A stretch of DNA of 64,000 nucleotides from Photobacterium marinum (GCF_000331515.1 NZ_AMZO01000001.1:62001-126000); one strand, 5' to 3'; shown: positions 44,569 through 54,303, numbered from the stretch's first letter. Program-made: numbers and translations. The notes: generated by a model not told the origin, from the sequence alone.

Positions 44569-45668
44569 TGATAACTGCTAAAGTGCGATGTGTACTGAAA
44601 GCTTTGTGCCTGGGCGTGACGGGTTTGAGTGTGTTGGCACTGACCGGTTGTGAGCAGGCCGATCAAAGTGCCAATACCGCTGAAATTCTGCGTCAGGACG
44701 AAGCGAACCAGTTTGCGCAGGTGGTTCCCGGAAAAGAGTGGAAGTTCCCGCAGGACCATTTAAGTCACCCTGAGTTTCGTACCGAATGGTGGTACCTGAC
44801 TGCCAACCTTGAGTCGGAAGAAGGGGAAACTTTTGGTGTACAGTGGACATTATTCCGCTTTGCTAACGATGCCCGCGAAGGAACCGGCTGGAACAGCCCG
44901 CATATGTTTATGGCTCATACGGTTGTCACCACCAAAGACAAAATCTGGCATGCCGAACGGTTTGCCCGAGGAGGGATCGGCCAGGCCGGCGTTACGCAGA
45001 ATCCTTACCGTGCGTGGTTGGATAATTGGTCATGGCGATCTTATGGCGATTCTCCGTTTCCGGGACGTCTTCAATTTGCCGACGATGACATGGTGGCCGA
45101 TTTAGCCATCCGAAATACGGGCGCCTTGGTATTTCAGGGTGACAACGGCTACAGCAAGAAGCATCCTACCGCAGATATTGCTTCATACTATTACAGTGCG
45201 CCGTTTCTGAAATTAAACGGCACACTAATGCTTGACGGTAAATCCTATCGAGTGAAAGGCGACGGTTGGTACGATCGTGAATGGAGCAGCGAAGGGTTAA
45301 CCGAAAAGCAAGAGGGTTGGGACTGGTTTTCTGTTCATTTAGACGACGGAAGGGCCCTGATGGTATACCAGATCAGGGAAAAAGAGTCTCAACCGTATTA
45401 TTTTGGCTCGCTGAGCTGGCCTGATGGCAAAACAATACTATTACAGCCAGAGGATATCAGACTGACGCCGGTGTCGTATGTGGCACAAGGCGGCAAAGAT
45501 ACTCCGATTAACTGGCGAATTGATATACCTACACAGCAGATACAACTAGAAGTGGATGTTGTCCGCAAGGAGCAGTGGTTGCCGTTCGTATTTTCCTATT
45601 GGGAAGGTCCGATTAAGGTTAGTGGTAGTCACTTGGGACAAGGATTTATGGAGCTAACCGGCTACTAG
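44568..45668 (+). CDS. CrtC/AttH-like lipocalin-fold lipoprotein
   Basis: A 366-residue exported lipoprotein: signal peptide with lipobox LTGC at about 26-29. Mature part is the carotenoid 1,2-hydratase-like fold (two lipocalin-like domains) with signature FRTEWWYLTANLE, WDWFSVHLDDGRALM and YDREWSSEG. AttH was named in Agrobacterium; the substrate in gammaproteobacteria is unknown. The stop/start overlap with the permease indicates translational coupling. Carotenoid work is not implied because no carotenoid genes are nearby. Confidence 0.88.
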   Translation: MITAKVRCVLKALCLGVTGLSVLALTGCEQADQSANTAEILRQDEANQFAQVVPGKEWKFPQDHLSHPEFRTEWWYLTANLESEEGETFGVQWTLFRFANDAREGTGWNSPHMFMAHTVVTTKDKIWHAERFARGGIGQAGVTQNPYRAWLDNWSWRSYGDSPFPGRLQFADDDMVADLAIRNTGALVFQGDNGYSKKHPTADIASYYYSAPFLKLNGTLMLDGKSYRVKGDGWYDREWSSEGLTEKQEGWDWFSVHLDDGRALMVYQIREKESQPYYFGSLSWPDGKTILLQPEDIRLTPVSYVAQGGKDTPINWRIDIPTQQIQLEVDVVRKEQWLPFVFSYWEGPIKVSGSHLGQGFMELTGY

Positions 45669-45713
45669 GTTTAATGCGGTCGGCAATGCCATAAAACGAA
45701 AGGGCGGAGTAAA

Positions 45714-47033
45714 TTGGTAAATTATTTAACTATTGATGAACAGGCACTTTCCCAGCGATTAATGAATTATCGCCGAGAGTTTCATCGTTATCCTGAATCG
45801 GCGTGGTGTGAATTTTTTACGACGAGCCGTATTGCGGCACACCTTAAGCTCTTAGGGTATGAGCTTTGTTTCTCGGATGAGATTATTGCACGAGAAACCG
45901 TAATGGGGCGCGATGAATCAAGCGTCGCCAAAGCTCAGGAGCGCGCAATCAGTTGGGGGGCTGATTTCGAATTTCTGGCTCAGATGGACGGTATTACCGG
46001 CGTCGGAGCAATCTTAGATACGGGGCGTCCCGGTCCTGTGATCGCATTGCGATTTGATATTGATGCTGTTGATGTAATGGAAAGCCAGGAGGATTCTCAT
46101 CGTCCGCGCTTTCTGGGATTTGCATCTCTGGCTCCGGGGGTTGCCCATGCCTGCGGGCATGATGCACATGCATCTATTGGCCTCGGTATTGCGGAAGTGC
46201 TTGCCGAACACAAAGATGCATTGTGTGGCAAGATTAAGCTGATCTTCCAGCCGGCAGAAGAGGGGTGCCGGGCTGGTAAAGCGATTGCTGAAAGTGGCTG
46301 GCTTGATGATGTCGACTATTTCTTAGCAGCCCATATCGGCATGAATGTACCAAGTGGCACACTGGTTTGTGATCCGCAGCATTTCCTGTGCAGTTCCAAG
46401 TTCGATCTTCATTTCACGGGCAAACCAGCTCATGCCGGTATTGAGCCGAATGCCGGACGTAATGCGCTGGCTGCTGCCTGTACCGCAGTGTCTCAGATGC
46501 TGGCTATTCCTCGCCATCGCGATGGGATGACCCGTATTAATGTCGGTCAGATGCATGCCGGTGACGGCCGAAATGTTATTCCGGCTAACGCAGTGCTGAT
46601 GGGGGAGACCCGCGGCGAAAACCGTGAGCTTAACGACTATATGTATCAGCAGGTTGAGCGTATAGCTGAGGCTTCAGCGGCTATACACGGGGTGAAAGTG
46701 GAGATCAAAGCACAGGGTGAAGCGATTGGTTTGCACAACGATCTTGAGATGGTCGAATTACTCGAAACCATCGGTCTTCACAGTGGTTTCTCTCATGTAC
46801 TTCGTGAGAAGGATTTCGGAGCCAGTGAAGATGCCGGTTACCTTGTTGACAGGGTACAGCAGAAAGGCGGTAAAGCAATTTACTGTTTGGTTGGTTCTAA
46901 CCTGACCGCTGGTCACCATAACGGCGATTTTGATATTGATGAAAGCCGAATGCTGCCAGCTGTAAAGTTGTTCATTAACGCGATCACTCAGATTCACTCG
47001 ACGATTCCACAGGAAGATGTCGTTAACAGATAG
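45714..47033 (+). CDS. M20 amidohydrolase, AbgA-like
   Basis: A 439-residue zinc peptidase/aminoacylase of the M20D group. Metal ligands: the conserved ACGHDAHA motif (about 144-151), PAEEG with catalytic Glu (about 177-181), and HHNGDFD near the C-terminus. It resembles E. coli AbgA, subunit A of p-aminobenzoyl-glutamate hydrolase (436 residues), in length and in TGRPGPVIALRFDIDA. No abgB or abgT neighbour is seen, so the substrate is unsure. The start is a TTG at 45714 with GGAG 4 nt upstream. It may be cotranscribed with the AttEFGH-like genes (45-nt gap). Confidence 0.82.
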   Translation: MVNYLTIDEQALSQRLMNYRREFHRYPESAWCEFFTTSRIAAHLKLLGYELCFSDEIIARETVMGRDESSVAKAQERAISWGADFEFLAQMDGITGVGAILDTGRPGPVIALRFDIDAVDVMESQEDSHRPRFLGFASLAPGVAHACGHDAHASIGLGIAEVLAEHKDALCGKIKLIFQPAEEGCRAGKAIAESGWLDDVDYFLAAHIGMNVPSGTLVCDPQHFLCSSKFDLHFTGKPAHAGIEPNAGRNALAAACTAVSQMLAIPRHRDGMTRINVGQMHAGDGRNVIPANAVLMGETRGENRELNDYMYQQVERIAEASAAIHGVKVEIKAQGEAIGLHNDLEMVELLETIGLHSGFSHVLREKDFGASEDAGYLVDRVQQKGGKAIYCLVGSNLTAGHHNGDFDIDESRMLPAVKLFINAITQIHSTIPQEDVVNR

Positions 47034-47066
47034 TGGTTTAATCATTACCGTTGATTAGTCGCTAAT

Positions 47067-47113
47067 AAGCCTGCCGGAGCGCATTTTATCTGATGCTTCC
47101 GACAGGCTTTTTC
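47067..47113 (+). terminator. Terminator of the M20 amidohydrolase gene
   Basis: GCCTG-C-CGGA-GC with GC-T-TCCG-A-CAGGC, one mismatch and one bulge, long loop, followed by TTTTTC. Confidence 0.75.
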
Positions 47114-47217
47114 TTTAAAAACCCTTTGCTTCATTACAACTAAGACACTTTCTCACCTTATTACCCAATATCTTCACCTAGTCTAATTATTTAATTCGTA
47201 GTTAGTCTGAGAAGCTA

Positions 47218-49530
47218 ATGGCCGATAATAAAGCGCAGTCTTTGCCGCAATTGGTACGAGACTTTTCTTCACTTCATCCCGGAAAGTGGTTGGTTCCGTT
47301 TTGCCTGAGCGAAAAGTTTAAGTTTGCCTGCAGAGTCGCTATTAGCTTAACTCTGGCTTTTTTAATACCTATGTCCTTAGGCTGGCCGCAGGCTTCAACT
47401 GCAGCCACAACAGTGATGCTGATTGCTTCAACGGGCAGTCGCAGAGAGTCCCTTGCTAAAGGGACACTCCGTGTAATGGGGACCATTGTTGGTGCGATTA
47501 TCGGTCTTGTATTGGTCGGTGCCTTTGCTCAGGATCGATTGCTTTACATGCTGGCAGTCTCGCTGGCTGTGACTGCCGTCTTCTATATCCGTAATGCTTA
47601 CCTGGCAGATCCGACCCTGTTCATGCTCACCGGGGTGATGATCCTGATGATGTTCAACGGCGGTGATCCGGAAGGGGCTTTCATTTATGGTCTTGATCGT
47701 ACTTATATGACGGTATTCGGCGTGGTGGTTTATACCCTTGTCGGCATATTTATCTTCCCGCCACAGGTCGAACAAAACCTCCGTCACCTTGCCGATAGCC
47801 TCGGCGAAATCCAGAGTCAATTGTTTTTACAGATCACGCGGCCTTGTGCGGATGCTTCAGAGCATGAAAGCGAATCATCGGAAGGAGATGAGCCGTCTCA
47901 ATCGGAAGAAAGCACTTCGGCTGAAAGTGAACCTGAAAGCGGTAAAAATGCGAAAGCCGATATTCCAGCCCTGGTTGGAAAAATGTATGCCGCACAGGAA
48001 GCACTGGAAGCTCGCTACAAAAGTATTAGTGCTGAATGCAGCGATATCTCATCGTATAAAACAGAATGGGATCATGTGTTGCACTACTATCGAAAGCTGA
48101 CCGAGTTGTTGGTTTTTGCTGCTCGTGAACATCGGCAACTCGCTGAGCAATCTTCTGCGTTTATAGAGAACTATCAGCTACAAGTTGATGAAATAGCCCA
48201 TTTATATCAACTGATGCCGCAGGGATGGGAGAGCAGTTCACCAGATAGTGAACAAGAGACACCTCCGGTTGCGTACTCGACGACGAAACTTGAAGTGGCC
48301 ACACACCTGGAGCGGGGTGCTGCTATTACGATGGGATATTTGCTGGAAAATATCCGCGAAAAGCTGGAGCGACTCTACAGCAGTGTCTGTTGCATTGATT
48401 CAGTAACTGGTCGGATGCAGTATCACGAAGAGCTGGCGGGTAAAGACGCCAGGTTTAACTGGTGGGATGCCGAAAACGCCAAATCTGCTGTTAAAGCGTT
48501 TTTTATCTATTGGCTGACGGGAGTGATCTGGATTTTATTTAACCCGCCCGGTGGTTATAACCTGGTGGTATTTAGTACTCTGTTTGCTTCAATTCTTTCA
48601 TTTATGCCGCTTCACCCGGTGATGCTGTTTATATTGTTTACTCTCGGGTTCATTTTTTCCGTGCCGGCTTATGTTTTTCTGTTGCCACAATTAACACTTG
48701 GTTCAGAGCTGGCCGTGTTTATTTTTACCTATACCTTTGTCGGATTTTATTTATTAAAAGGGCCGATCACCATTTTTTTCCTGATAGGCATGTTTACGTT
48801 AGGAATCGATAACAATATGGTTTATCACTTCGGTATAACCCTCACCATAGTGATGTTATTTTACCTTACCGTATTCATGGTTATTTTCTCCTACTACTTT
48901 CCTTTTTCTTCAAGGCCGGAACATCTTTTGCTGGTAATGAAGGAGCGTTATTTCCGACATGTTTACCGATCCATTGTCGGGTTTCAAGTGAGGGAAAAAA
49001 GCTGGTGGCAACAGTGGCTATTAAGATGGCACTTGATAACAATGAAGGCGACGGTTAAAAAGCTGGCTTTATGGTCGGGCAAGGTCAATGTTGACTATTG
49101 TGAGTCGGTAACTGCGCAGCAGCTCAAAGATTTTTGCCATCAGTGTGAAGTGCTTAGTCACCATTTATTTATTTTGTCTGCGGCTGAGTCTCGCTTGAGT
49201 AAAAACCGGTTGGTCTCCACAGCCCGAGAACAATATCAGGATAAAGTCATTCCTGAAATCGCATTCGGGCTGACTCATCACCGTGTCTCAGATTCGAGTA
49301 ACAACGATGTTGAGCAATATATAGCCGACGAAAAAAATAGTTATAGTCTGTTGGAAAATCAACTGGATAGTTTTTTTGAAAATATTGAATGGTCGGATTA
49401 TTCAAAATCAGACATAGCCGGTTTCTATATCTACCTAAACTTGAAAAAAAATATTTTTCAGTCGCTGATTCAATGCAAAGTTACCAGTGAAGCTATTTAT
49501 TGGCAGCAATTGAGTCAGAATCGTTTTTAG
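47218..49530 (+). CDS. FUSC-family efflux membrane protein (AaeB/YccS-like)
   Basis: A 770-residue inner-membrane protein with two blocks of six helices (about 36-180 and 420-560) each followed by a cytoplasmic part. This is the fusaric acid resistance (FUSC) layout; AaeB exports hydroxylated aromatic acids such as p-hydroxybenzoate. A striking Ser/Glu-rich acidic insertion is at about 213-245. First gene of a tight operon with an outer-membrane factor, DUF1656 and HlyD proteins. A weak ribosome site (GAGAAGC) precedes the ATG. Confidence 0.88.
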   Translation: MADNKAQSLPQLVRDFSSLHPGKWLVPFCLSEKFKFACRVAISLTLAFLIPMSLGWPQASTAATTVMLIASTGSRRESLAKGTLRVMGTIVGAIIGLVLVGAFAQDRLLYMLAVSLAVTAVFYIRNAYLADPTLFMLTGVMILMMFNGGDPEGAFIYGLDRTYMTVFGVVVYTLVGIFIFPPQVEQNLRHLADSLGEIQSQLFLQITRPCADASEHESESSEGDEPSQSEESTSAESEPESGKNAKADIPALVGKMYAAQEALEARYKSISAECSDISSYKTEWDHVLHYYRKLTELLVFAAREHRQLAEQSSAFIENYQLQVDEIAHLYQLMPQGWESSSPDSEQETPPVAYSTTKLEVATHLERGAAITMGYLLENIREKLERLYSSVCCIDSVTGRMQYHEELAGKDARFNWWDAENAKSAVKAFFIYWLTGVIWILFNPPGGYNLVVFSTLFASILSFMPLHPVMLFILFTLGFIFSVPAYVFLLPQLTLGSELAVFIFTYTFVGFYLLKGPITIFFLIGMFTLGIDNNMVYHFGITLTIVMLFYLTVFMVIFSYYFPFSSRPEHLLLVMKERYFRHVYRSIVGFQVREKSWWQQWLLRWHLITMKATVKKLALWSGKVNVDYCESVTAQQLKDFCHQCEVLSHHLFILSAAESRLSKNRLVSTAREQYQDKVIPEIAFGLTHHRVSDSSNNDVEQYIADEKNSYSLLENQLDSFFENIEWSDYSKSDIAGFYIYLNLKKNIFQSLIQCKVTSEAIYWQQLSQNRF

Positions 49531-49548
49531 GGGGGAGCAGTACAAAAA

Positions 49549-51222
49549 GTGAGGTCGCCTTTTGTTGCGTTGTTCTCTTTATTCTTGATGACCGGATGCT
49601 CGGTGCTGGGACCTGATTTTGAGGGTGTGGAACCTGTCGAATTACCGAATGGCTGGAATAAAGACACAGAAACTGACACCAGTTGGAAAACCGCTCGCTG
49701 GTGGTTTCAGTTTCAGGACCCGGCTCTAAACCGTCTGGTTGAGGTGGCTTCGGAACAAAACCTGGATCTGGAATCTGCAGGTCTGAGAATTTTGCAGGCG
49801 AGGGCGGCTTTAGGTATTGCCGATTCATTTAATTATCCTCAGGCACAAACCTTCTCCGGAAACCTGGCCAAAATCTATCAGAATGAAAATACATTCGACA
49901 ATGCCACGCTGAATTTTGATGCCGGGTGGGAGCTGGATGCATGGGGAAAATTTGCTCGTGGTGTTGAATCGGCTGAAGCCGGTCTTTATGCCTCCATCGC
50001 GTCTTATCACGACATTATGGTGAGCATTACGGCAGAAGTGGCCAGAAATTATGTGAACTACCGGACTTTTCAGGAAAGAGTGCTGCTATCTGAGCGTAAT
50101 ATTGAAATTCAGGAGCGGGTGGTGGAGATCACCGAAGCACAACTTGCTTCCGGAAACGTCACCGAGCTGGATGTGCAGCAGGCGAAAACACAGCTTTATA
50201 ACACCAAATCTGCGCTTCCGTCTCTGAGGATTGGCATGATGCAGTCAAGAAATGCTCTGGCTGTACTTCTGGGAACTTTGCCAGACGAGATCGAGCCGAT
50301 GCTGGCTTCAGCACTGATTGACTCCAAGATCAAAGTCTTTGATCAGAAATATGATCGTAATCAGGTGAAGCAGTTGTTTGATGTGTACGAGCGCCACTCT
50401 CTTATTCCTCGCCCGCCACTGGTCAGTACCACTGTCGATGCCTCACTGGTATTAAGAAGGCCGGATTTACAGCTTGCAGAACTTCAGGCTCATGCTCAAA
50501 GTGCGCAGATTGGTATCGCTGAGGCAGAATTTTACCCGCGGTTTTCACTGTTCGGAGCCATAGGGATCAACAGCACGGTGCCTGCTGGTAGTGAGTTCAG
50601 TTTTAGTGATTCGTTAACTTTGTCATTAGGCCCCGCTTTTTCCTGGAATGTGTTTCAGTACGGTCGGGTTGAAAACAACGTCCGTTTTGAGGATGCCCGC
50701 TTCCAGGAAACTCTAACTAACTATAACAAACGGGTGTTACTTGCTGTTCAGGAAGTCAGCAATGCACTTGAAGCTTACCAGCTAAACAGTTTGCAAAAGG
50801 AGCTGGCTTTCAGCTCAGTCAGTGCTTCTGTCCGGGCATTTAACATCTCCCTGACTCAGTATGAAAACGGTCAAATCACGTTCGAACGCTTGCTCAGTTC
50901 GGTCGAGAAGATGACCCGTAGTGAAGATACTTACGCTCAGGTTAAAGGTAATGTCGCCAATCAGGTGATTGCACTTTATAAGTCCCTAGGCGGTGGGTGG
51001 GAAGCCAACACGGGGAAGCCGTTTGTACGGGAAGATGTCGCAGAGCAAATGAAAGCCAGAACAGACTGGGAAAACATGCTGGATGATTCGGTATTGCCGT
51101 CATTGTCTCCGAATAACGTCGAGACAGCCCCATGGGTTTTCGGCAAACCTAAGGCAGCTTCGACCGAAGAGGCGGAAAAGGATGACGGATCAGACCCTTC
51201 GGCTGAGCAGGGAGAACCATGA
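49549..51222 (+). CDS. Outer-membrane factor lipoprotein, NodT type (TolC-like)
   Basis: A 557-residue efflux exit duct. Lipoprotein signal with lipobox LMTGC at about 13-17. Two OEP (outer membrane efflux) repeats follow, with the conserved VAEVARNYVNYRT-like helix (ITAEVARNYVNYRTFQ) and RRPDLQLAE motif typical of NodT/OprM proteins. A variable, acidic C-terminal tail (from about 470) is longer than usual and ends DPSAEQGEP. The start is probably a GTG at 49549; a GGGGGAG site is 11 nt upstream, so the spacing is long. It overlaps the next gene by 4 nt. Confidence 0.92.
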   Translation: MRSPFVALFSLFLMTGCSVLGPDFEGVEPVELPNGWNKDTETDTSWKTARWWFQFQDPALNRLVEVASEQNLDLESAGLRILQARAALGIADSFNYPQAQTFSGNLAKIYQNENTFDNATLNFDAGWELDAWGKFARGVESAEAGLYASIASYHDIMVSITAEVARNYVNYRTFQERVLLSERNIEIQERVVEITEAQLASGNVTELDVQQAKTQLYNTKSALPSLRIGMMQSRNALAVLLGTLPDEIEPMLASALIDSKIKVFDQKYDRNQVKQLFDVYERHSLIPRPPLVSTTVDASLVLRRPDLQLAELQAHAQSAQIGIAEAEFYPRFSLFGAIGINSTVPAGSEFSFSDSLTLSLGPAFSWNVFQYGRVENNVRFEDARFQETLTNYNKRVLLAVQEVSNALEAYQLNSLQKELAFSSVSASVRAFNISLTQYENGQITFERLLSSVEKMTRSEDTYAQVKGNVANQVIALYKSLGGGWEANTGKPFVREDVAEQMKARTDWENMLDDSVLPSLSPNNVETAPWVFGKPKAASTEEAEKDDGSDPSAEQGEP

Positions 51223-51431
51223 TGGATATGCCTCATGAGCTGGCCATTGGAGATGTGTATTTTTCGCCGTTGTTGCTGGTGGTGATTTATGCGGTGATTG
51301 CGACTTGGGTGACCGTTGTGATTCTGAACAAAATCCGGCTGTCTCGACTGATTGCCTTTCCGTCGCTGACGTTTCTGGCCATCACCATGTTTTATGTAGT
51401 GGCTATTGATGCCTTTTTCCTGCGGTTTTAG
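51219..51431 (+). CDS. DUF1656 protein, AaeX-like small membrane protein
   Basis: A 70-residue protein with two membrane helices (about 15-36 and 45-66). DUF1656/AaeX members sit between the efflux pump and membrane-fusion genes in aae-type operons. The N-terminus HELAIGDVYFSPLLLVVIYA with the FSP turn is characteristic. ATGA overlap with the upstream stop and GGAG 4 nt before. Confidence 0.88.
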   Translation: MMDMPHELAIGDVYFSPLLLVVIYAVIATWVTVVILNKIRLSRLIAFPSLTFLAITMFYVVAIDAFFLRF

Positions 51432-51439
51432 GTGTGAAG

Positions 51440-52336
51440 ATGAAGAAGATAAAAAAGCTATTCGTTATCGCGCTTAATGTCCTGATTATTGGCGGGGCGG
51501 TATGGCTGGGTTATCAGAAATTCGACGAGTATTTCAATAACCCATGGACGCGAAACGGACAGGTCAGGGCTAATGTTATCAAGGTTGCCCCAAGGGTTTC
51601 CGGGCCAGTGGTTTATGTGGCGGTGAATGACAACCAGTTTGTGCGCAAAGGGGACCTTCTGTTTCAGATTGATGACAGCACATACGAGGTCGCACTGTCA
51701 CAGGCCGAAGCTTCACTGGAAAGGGCCGTCGTTAGCTCCCGCGGAAAGAAAATTGAGTATGAACGGCTGCTGGATATCAGAGCACGCGATAAAGGCGCAG
51801 TGTCGCTCAAAGATCTAACCCGGCGGCAAATTGCGTATGAAGAGTCACTGATTCAGATAAAAGTTTCTGAGCAGCAGTTGAATGCAGCAAAACTGAACAT
51901 GGCGTTTACCCGGGTTTATGCTTCAGTAGACGGATATGTCTCGAATCTGGATATCAAAGAAGGCACGCAGGCGGTGGCGAATCAGCCTCTGTTGGCTTTG
52001 GTTGATGTAAACAGCTTCTGGGTGTTTGGTTATTTTCGTGAAAGTCAGCTGGAGAACATCAGTATCGGTGATGCGGCAAAGGTAACGCTGATGGCTTATC
52101 CGGAACAGCCGATTGAGGCGGTCGTTGATTCGCTGGGCTGGGGAATCGCACCTAAAGACGGGACAGTTGGCTATAACCTGCTGCCAAACGTGAATCCGGT
52201 TTTTCAGTGGATTCGACTGGCGCAGCGGATCCCGGTACGGATATCACTGAAAGATCTGCCGGATGGCATTGATCTGAGATTTGGGCTGACGGCATCCATT
52301 ATGGTGATGCCGGATGAGACTCAGAACCATGAGTGA
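51440..52336 (+). CDS. HlyD-family membrane fusion protein (AaeA-like)
   Basis: A 298-residue periplasmic adaptor linking pump to outer-membrane factor. One TM at about 7-25, then the biotinyl-lipoyl half-motif VKVAPRVSGPVVYVAVNDNQ-like strand, a helical hairpin (about 95-140), a second lipoyl half (FTRVYASVDGYVSNLDIKEG) and beta-barrel. Standard for AaeA/EmrA, length as usual (310 in E. coli AaeA). The ATG at 51440 is preferred over the GTG at 51434 because AGGTG is then 5 nt away. It comes 8 nt after the DUF1656 gene. Confidence 0.92.
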   Translation: MKKIKKLFVIALNVLIIGGAVWLGYQKFDEYFNNPWTRNGQVRANVIKVAPRVSGPVVYVAVNDNQFVRKGDLLFQIDDSTYEVALSQAEASLERAVVSSRGKKIEYERLLDIRARDKGAVSLKDLTRRQIAYEESLIQIKVSEQQLNAAKLNMAFTRVYASVDGYVSNLDIKEGTQAVANQPLLALVDVNSFWVFGYFRESQLENISIGDAAKVTLMAYPEQPIEAVVDSLGWGIAPKDGTVGYNLLPNVNPVFQWIRLAQRIPVRISLKDLPDGIDLRFGLTASIMVMPDETQNHE

Positions 52337-52351
52337 GGCTGAAGATGCATT

Positions 52352-53023
52352 ATGGGCAATAAAATCAGTGAAAAGAATAATTTCTATTACCTGACCCTGG
52401 CATTGATCATTTTGCTGATCAGTTCTTCTTTTCAGCAGGTACTGACCAGCGGTTTGCTCGATCTGCTTTTGCAGTTTGTCACCGTACTGAATTTTATTGT
52501 CTGTCTGGTGAGTCTGCGATTTGACAAAAAGTGGTATCGATTTCTGATTGCCTTGTTTGTCTGCTGGCTGGTTGTGGCCGTAGGCAGGCAACTGATGGGC
52601 ATAAAGCAGATAGATGTAGTGATGCTGCTGCTTACCTTTACTTTTTTCCTTGGCACTTTTGCTTCGATTTTCCGGCAAATTTTGATGACGGGCAGTATTG
52701 ATACCAATAAAGTTATCGGCTCCCTTGCGTTGTTTTTGTTGCTCGGATTGATGTGGGCGATTCTTTACCTGTTGATTCTTGAATTTTCCTCCGACGCCTT
52801 TACCGGCATGACTCAGTTGCCTTGGGGCGACAATTTCTCCAATGCCGCCTATTTTAGTTTTGTCACCCTGACCACATTAGGGTATGGCGACATCAGCCCT
52901 GTTTCACCGGTTGCTCAGGTGGTTGTGTATTTAGAAGCCATCGTGGGTGTGTTCTATATGGCCATTGTTGTGGCCAGTCTGGTTGGCGCAAGCCAAAGTA
53001 ATCAGGATAAGGACAATGGATAA
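52352..53023 (+). CDS. Potassium channel-like protein (ion_trans_2)
   Basis: A 223-residue membrane protein with about six helices. The last pair encloses a pore helix and the selectivity filter TTLGYGD (about 170-176), preceded by NAAYFSFVTL, so K+ conduction is expected. There are no Kef/RCK or cyclic-nucleotide binding domains. It is separated from the HlyD gene by only 15 nt and overlaps the next gene by 8 nt, which puts it in the efflux operon. Confidence 0.85.
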   Translation: MGNKISEKNNFYYLTLALIILLISSSFQQVLTSGLLDLLLQFVTVLNFIVCLVSLRFDKKWYRFLIALFVCWLVVAVGRQLMGIKQIDVVMLLLTFTFFLGTFASIFRQILMTGSIDTNKVIGSLALFLLLGLMWAILYLLILEFSSDAFTGMTQLPWGDNFSNAAYFSFVTLTTLGYGDISPVSPVAQVVVYLEAIVGVFYMAIVVASLVGASQSNQDKDNG

Positions 53024-54143
53024 CAAACTTGAAAAGCATCAAAGCAAGATCTTTGTTAACAATATGGTCGAATCCTCGATTCGGATTGGCTTATTGTTTG
53101 TGTTGGTTGTCTGGACTTACGACATTATCAAGCCATTTATTATTCCCGTTCTGTGGGGCGCAATTATTGCAGTAGCTTTGATGCCGCTGACGATGAAGCT
53201 GGAACGGGCGCTTAATGGAAAGCGAGGGCTGGCGGCCACCATTCTGGCTTTGCTGGGAATTACTTTGCTGGTGGCACCCTTCGTGATTGTATCCGGCTCA
53301 ATATACGAGGCTGTTGCACGAATGACAGAGGTGTTGCAGGAAGGCAATGTCAAACTTCCGGGGCCGACTCCTCGTGTGGCTGAAATTCCTTTGATTGGTG
53401 ACAAGCTCTATGACGTCTGGGCGTTGTTCTCGTTGAATCTAGAAAGTGCGATGCAGAAATATCTGCCTGAGATTAAAGGGGCTGTCAGTGCTTTTGCTGG
53501 TTTGCTGGGTAGCAGCTTAGCTTCGCTGGTGATGTTCATTATTTCGCTATTAATTGCAGCCGGATTTATGGCTCATGCCGAAGCGATGTCAAAGGCAGTA
53601 CAGAATGTATCAGTCCGTATTGTTGGCAAGCATGGTGAAGAGTGGGCAAATTTAATTGCCGCCACTATTCGTAGTGTCTTGCTCGGGGTAGTGGGTGTGG
53701 CGTTTATTCAGTCTTTACTTGTTGGCTCTGCATTTTTTATTTTTGGTGTGCCTGCCGCCGGGTTGCTAACGTTGCTTGTGTTTATCTTTGGTATTGCTCA
53801 GTTACCGGCAACCTTGGTGGGATTACCCGTCATTGCTTATGTTTTTTCCGTTCAGGATACGACTCCGGCGACCATTTTTGCAGTGTGGGTGATTGTGGCT
53901 GGCTTGTCCGATAATGTGTTGAAACCAATGCTGATGGGGCGGGGAGTCTCAATACCTATGCCTGTAATTCTGTTTGGTGCAATTGGCGGGATGATTACTG
54001 CCGGAATTATTGGTTTGTTCCTCGGTGCTGTCATTCTGGCGATTTGGTATGAACTGTTTAATACCTGGCTGAAGCTGGAACAGTTTGGACCGGAAGATAT
54101 ATCGGCTGGAGATAAAGCTCAGGCTGAAGCTTCATCGAAATAA
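53016..54143 (+). CDS. AI-2E family transporter (YdiK/PerM-like)
   Basis: A 375-residue membrane protein with about eight helices (PF01594). The IIKPFIIPVLWGAIIAVAL start and the PSLVGSAFFIFGVP-like loop (SLLVGSAFFIFGVPAAGLL) are typical. Members have been linked to autoinducer-2 export and to Na+/H+ transport, so the substrate cannot be stated. The start ATG at 53016 lies inside the previous stop region (8-nt overlap) and gives the natural N-terminus; the frame is open upstream to 52947. A terminator follows. Confidence 0.88.
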   Translation: MDNKLEKHQSKIFVNNMVESSIRIGLLFVLVVWTYDIIKPFIIPVLWGAIIAVALMPLTMKLERALNGKRGLAATILALLGITLLVAPFVIVSGSIYEAVARMTEVLQEGNVKLPGPTPRVAEIPLIGDKLYDVWALFSLNLESAMQKYLPEIKGAVSAFAGLLGSSLASLVMFIISLLIAAGFMAHAEAMSKAVQNVSVRIVGKHGEEWANLIAATIRSVLLGVVGVAFIQSLLVGSAFFIFGVPAAGLLTLLVFIFGIAQLPATLVGLPVIAYVFSVQDTTPATIFAVWVIVAGLSDNVLKPMLMGRGVSIPMPVILFGAIGGMITAGIIGLFLGAVILAIWYELFNTWLKLEQFGPEDISAGDKAQAEASSK

Positions 54144-54166
54144 TACACTTAGAGTAATAGAGATCA

Positions 54167-54191
54167 GGCCGGGTATTGCCCGGTCTTTTTT
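54167..54191 (+). terminator. Terminator of the efflux/channel operon
   Basis: GGCCGGG (54167-54173) with CCCGGTC (54179-54185), one G-U pair, then T to 54191. Confidence 0.88.
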
Positions 54192-54303
54192 GTTGCGGCT
54201 GGCTTTTGTTATTCGCTTAGCTAGTGCGCTTAGTGCGGATGGCAGGCTCGGATAATAGATATCTGAATATTTGCTCTATACTGAATCGAAGGAGTGACGT
54301 TAA

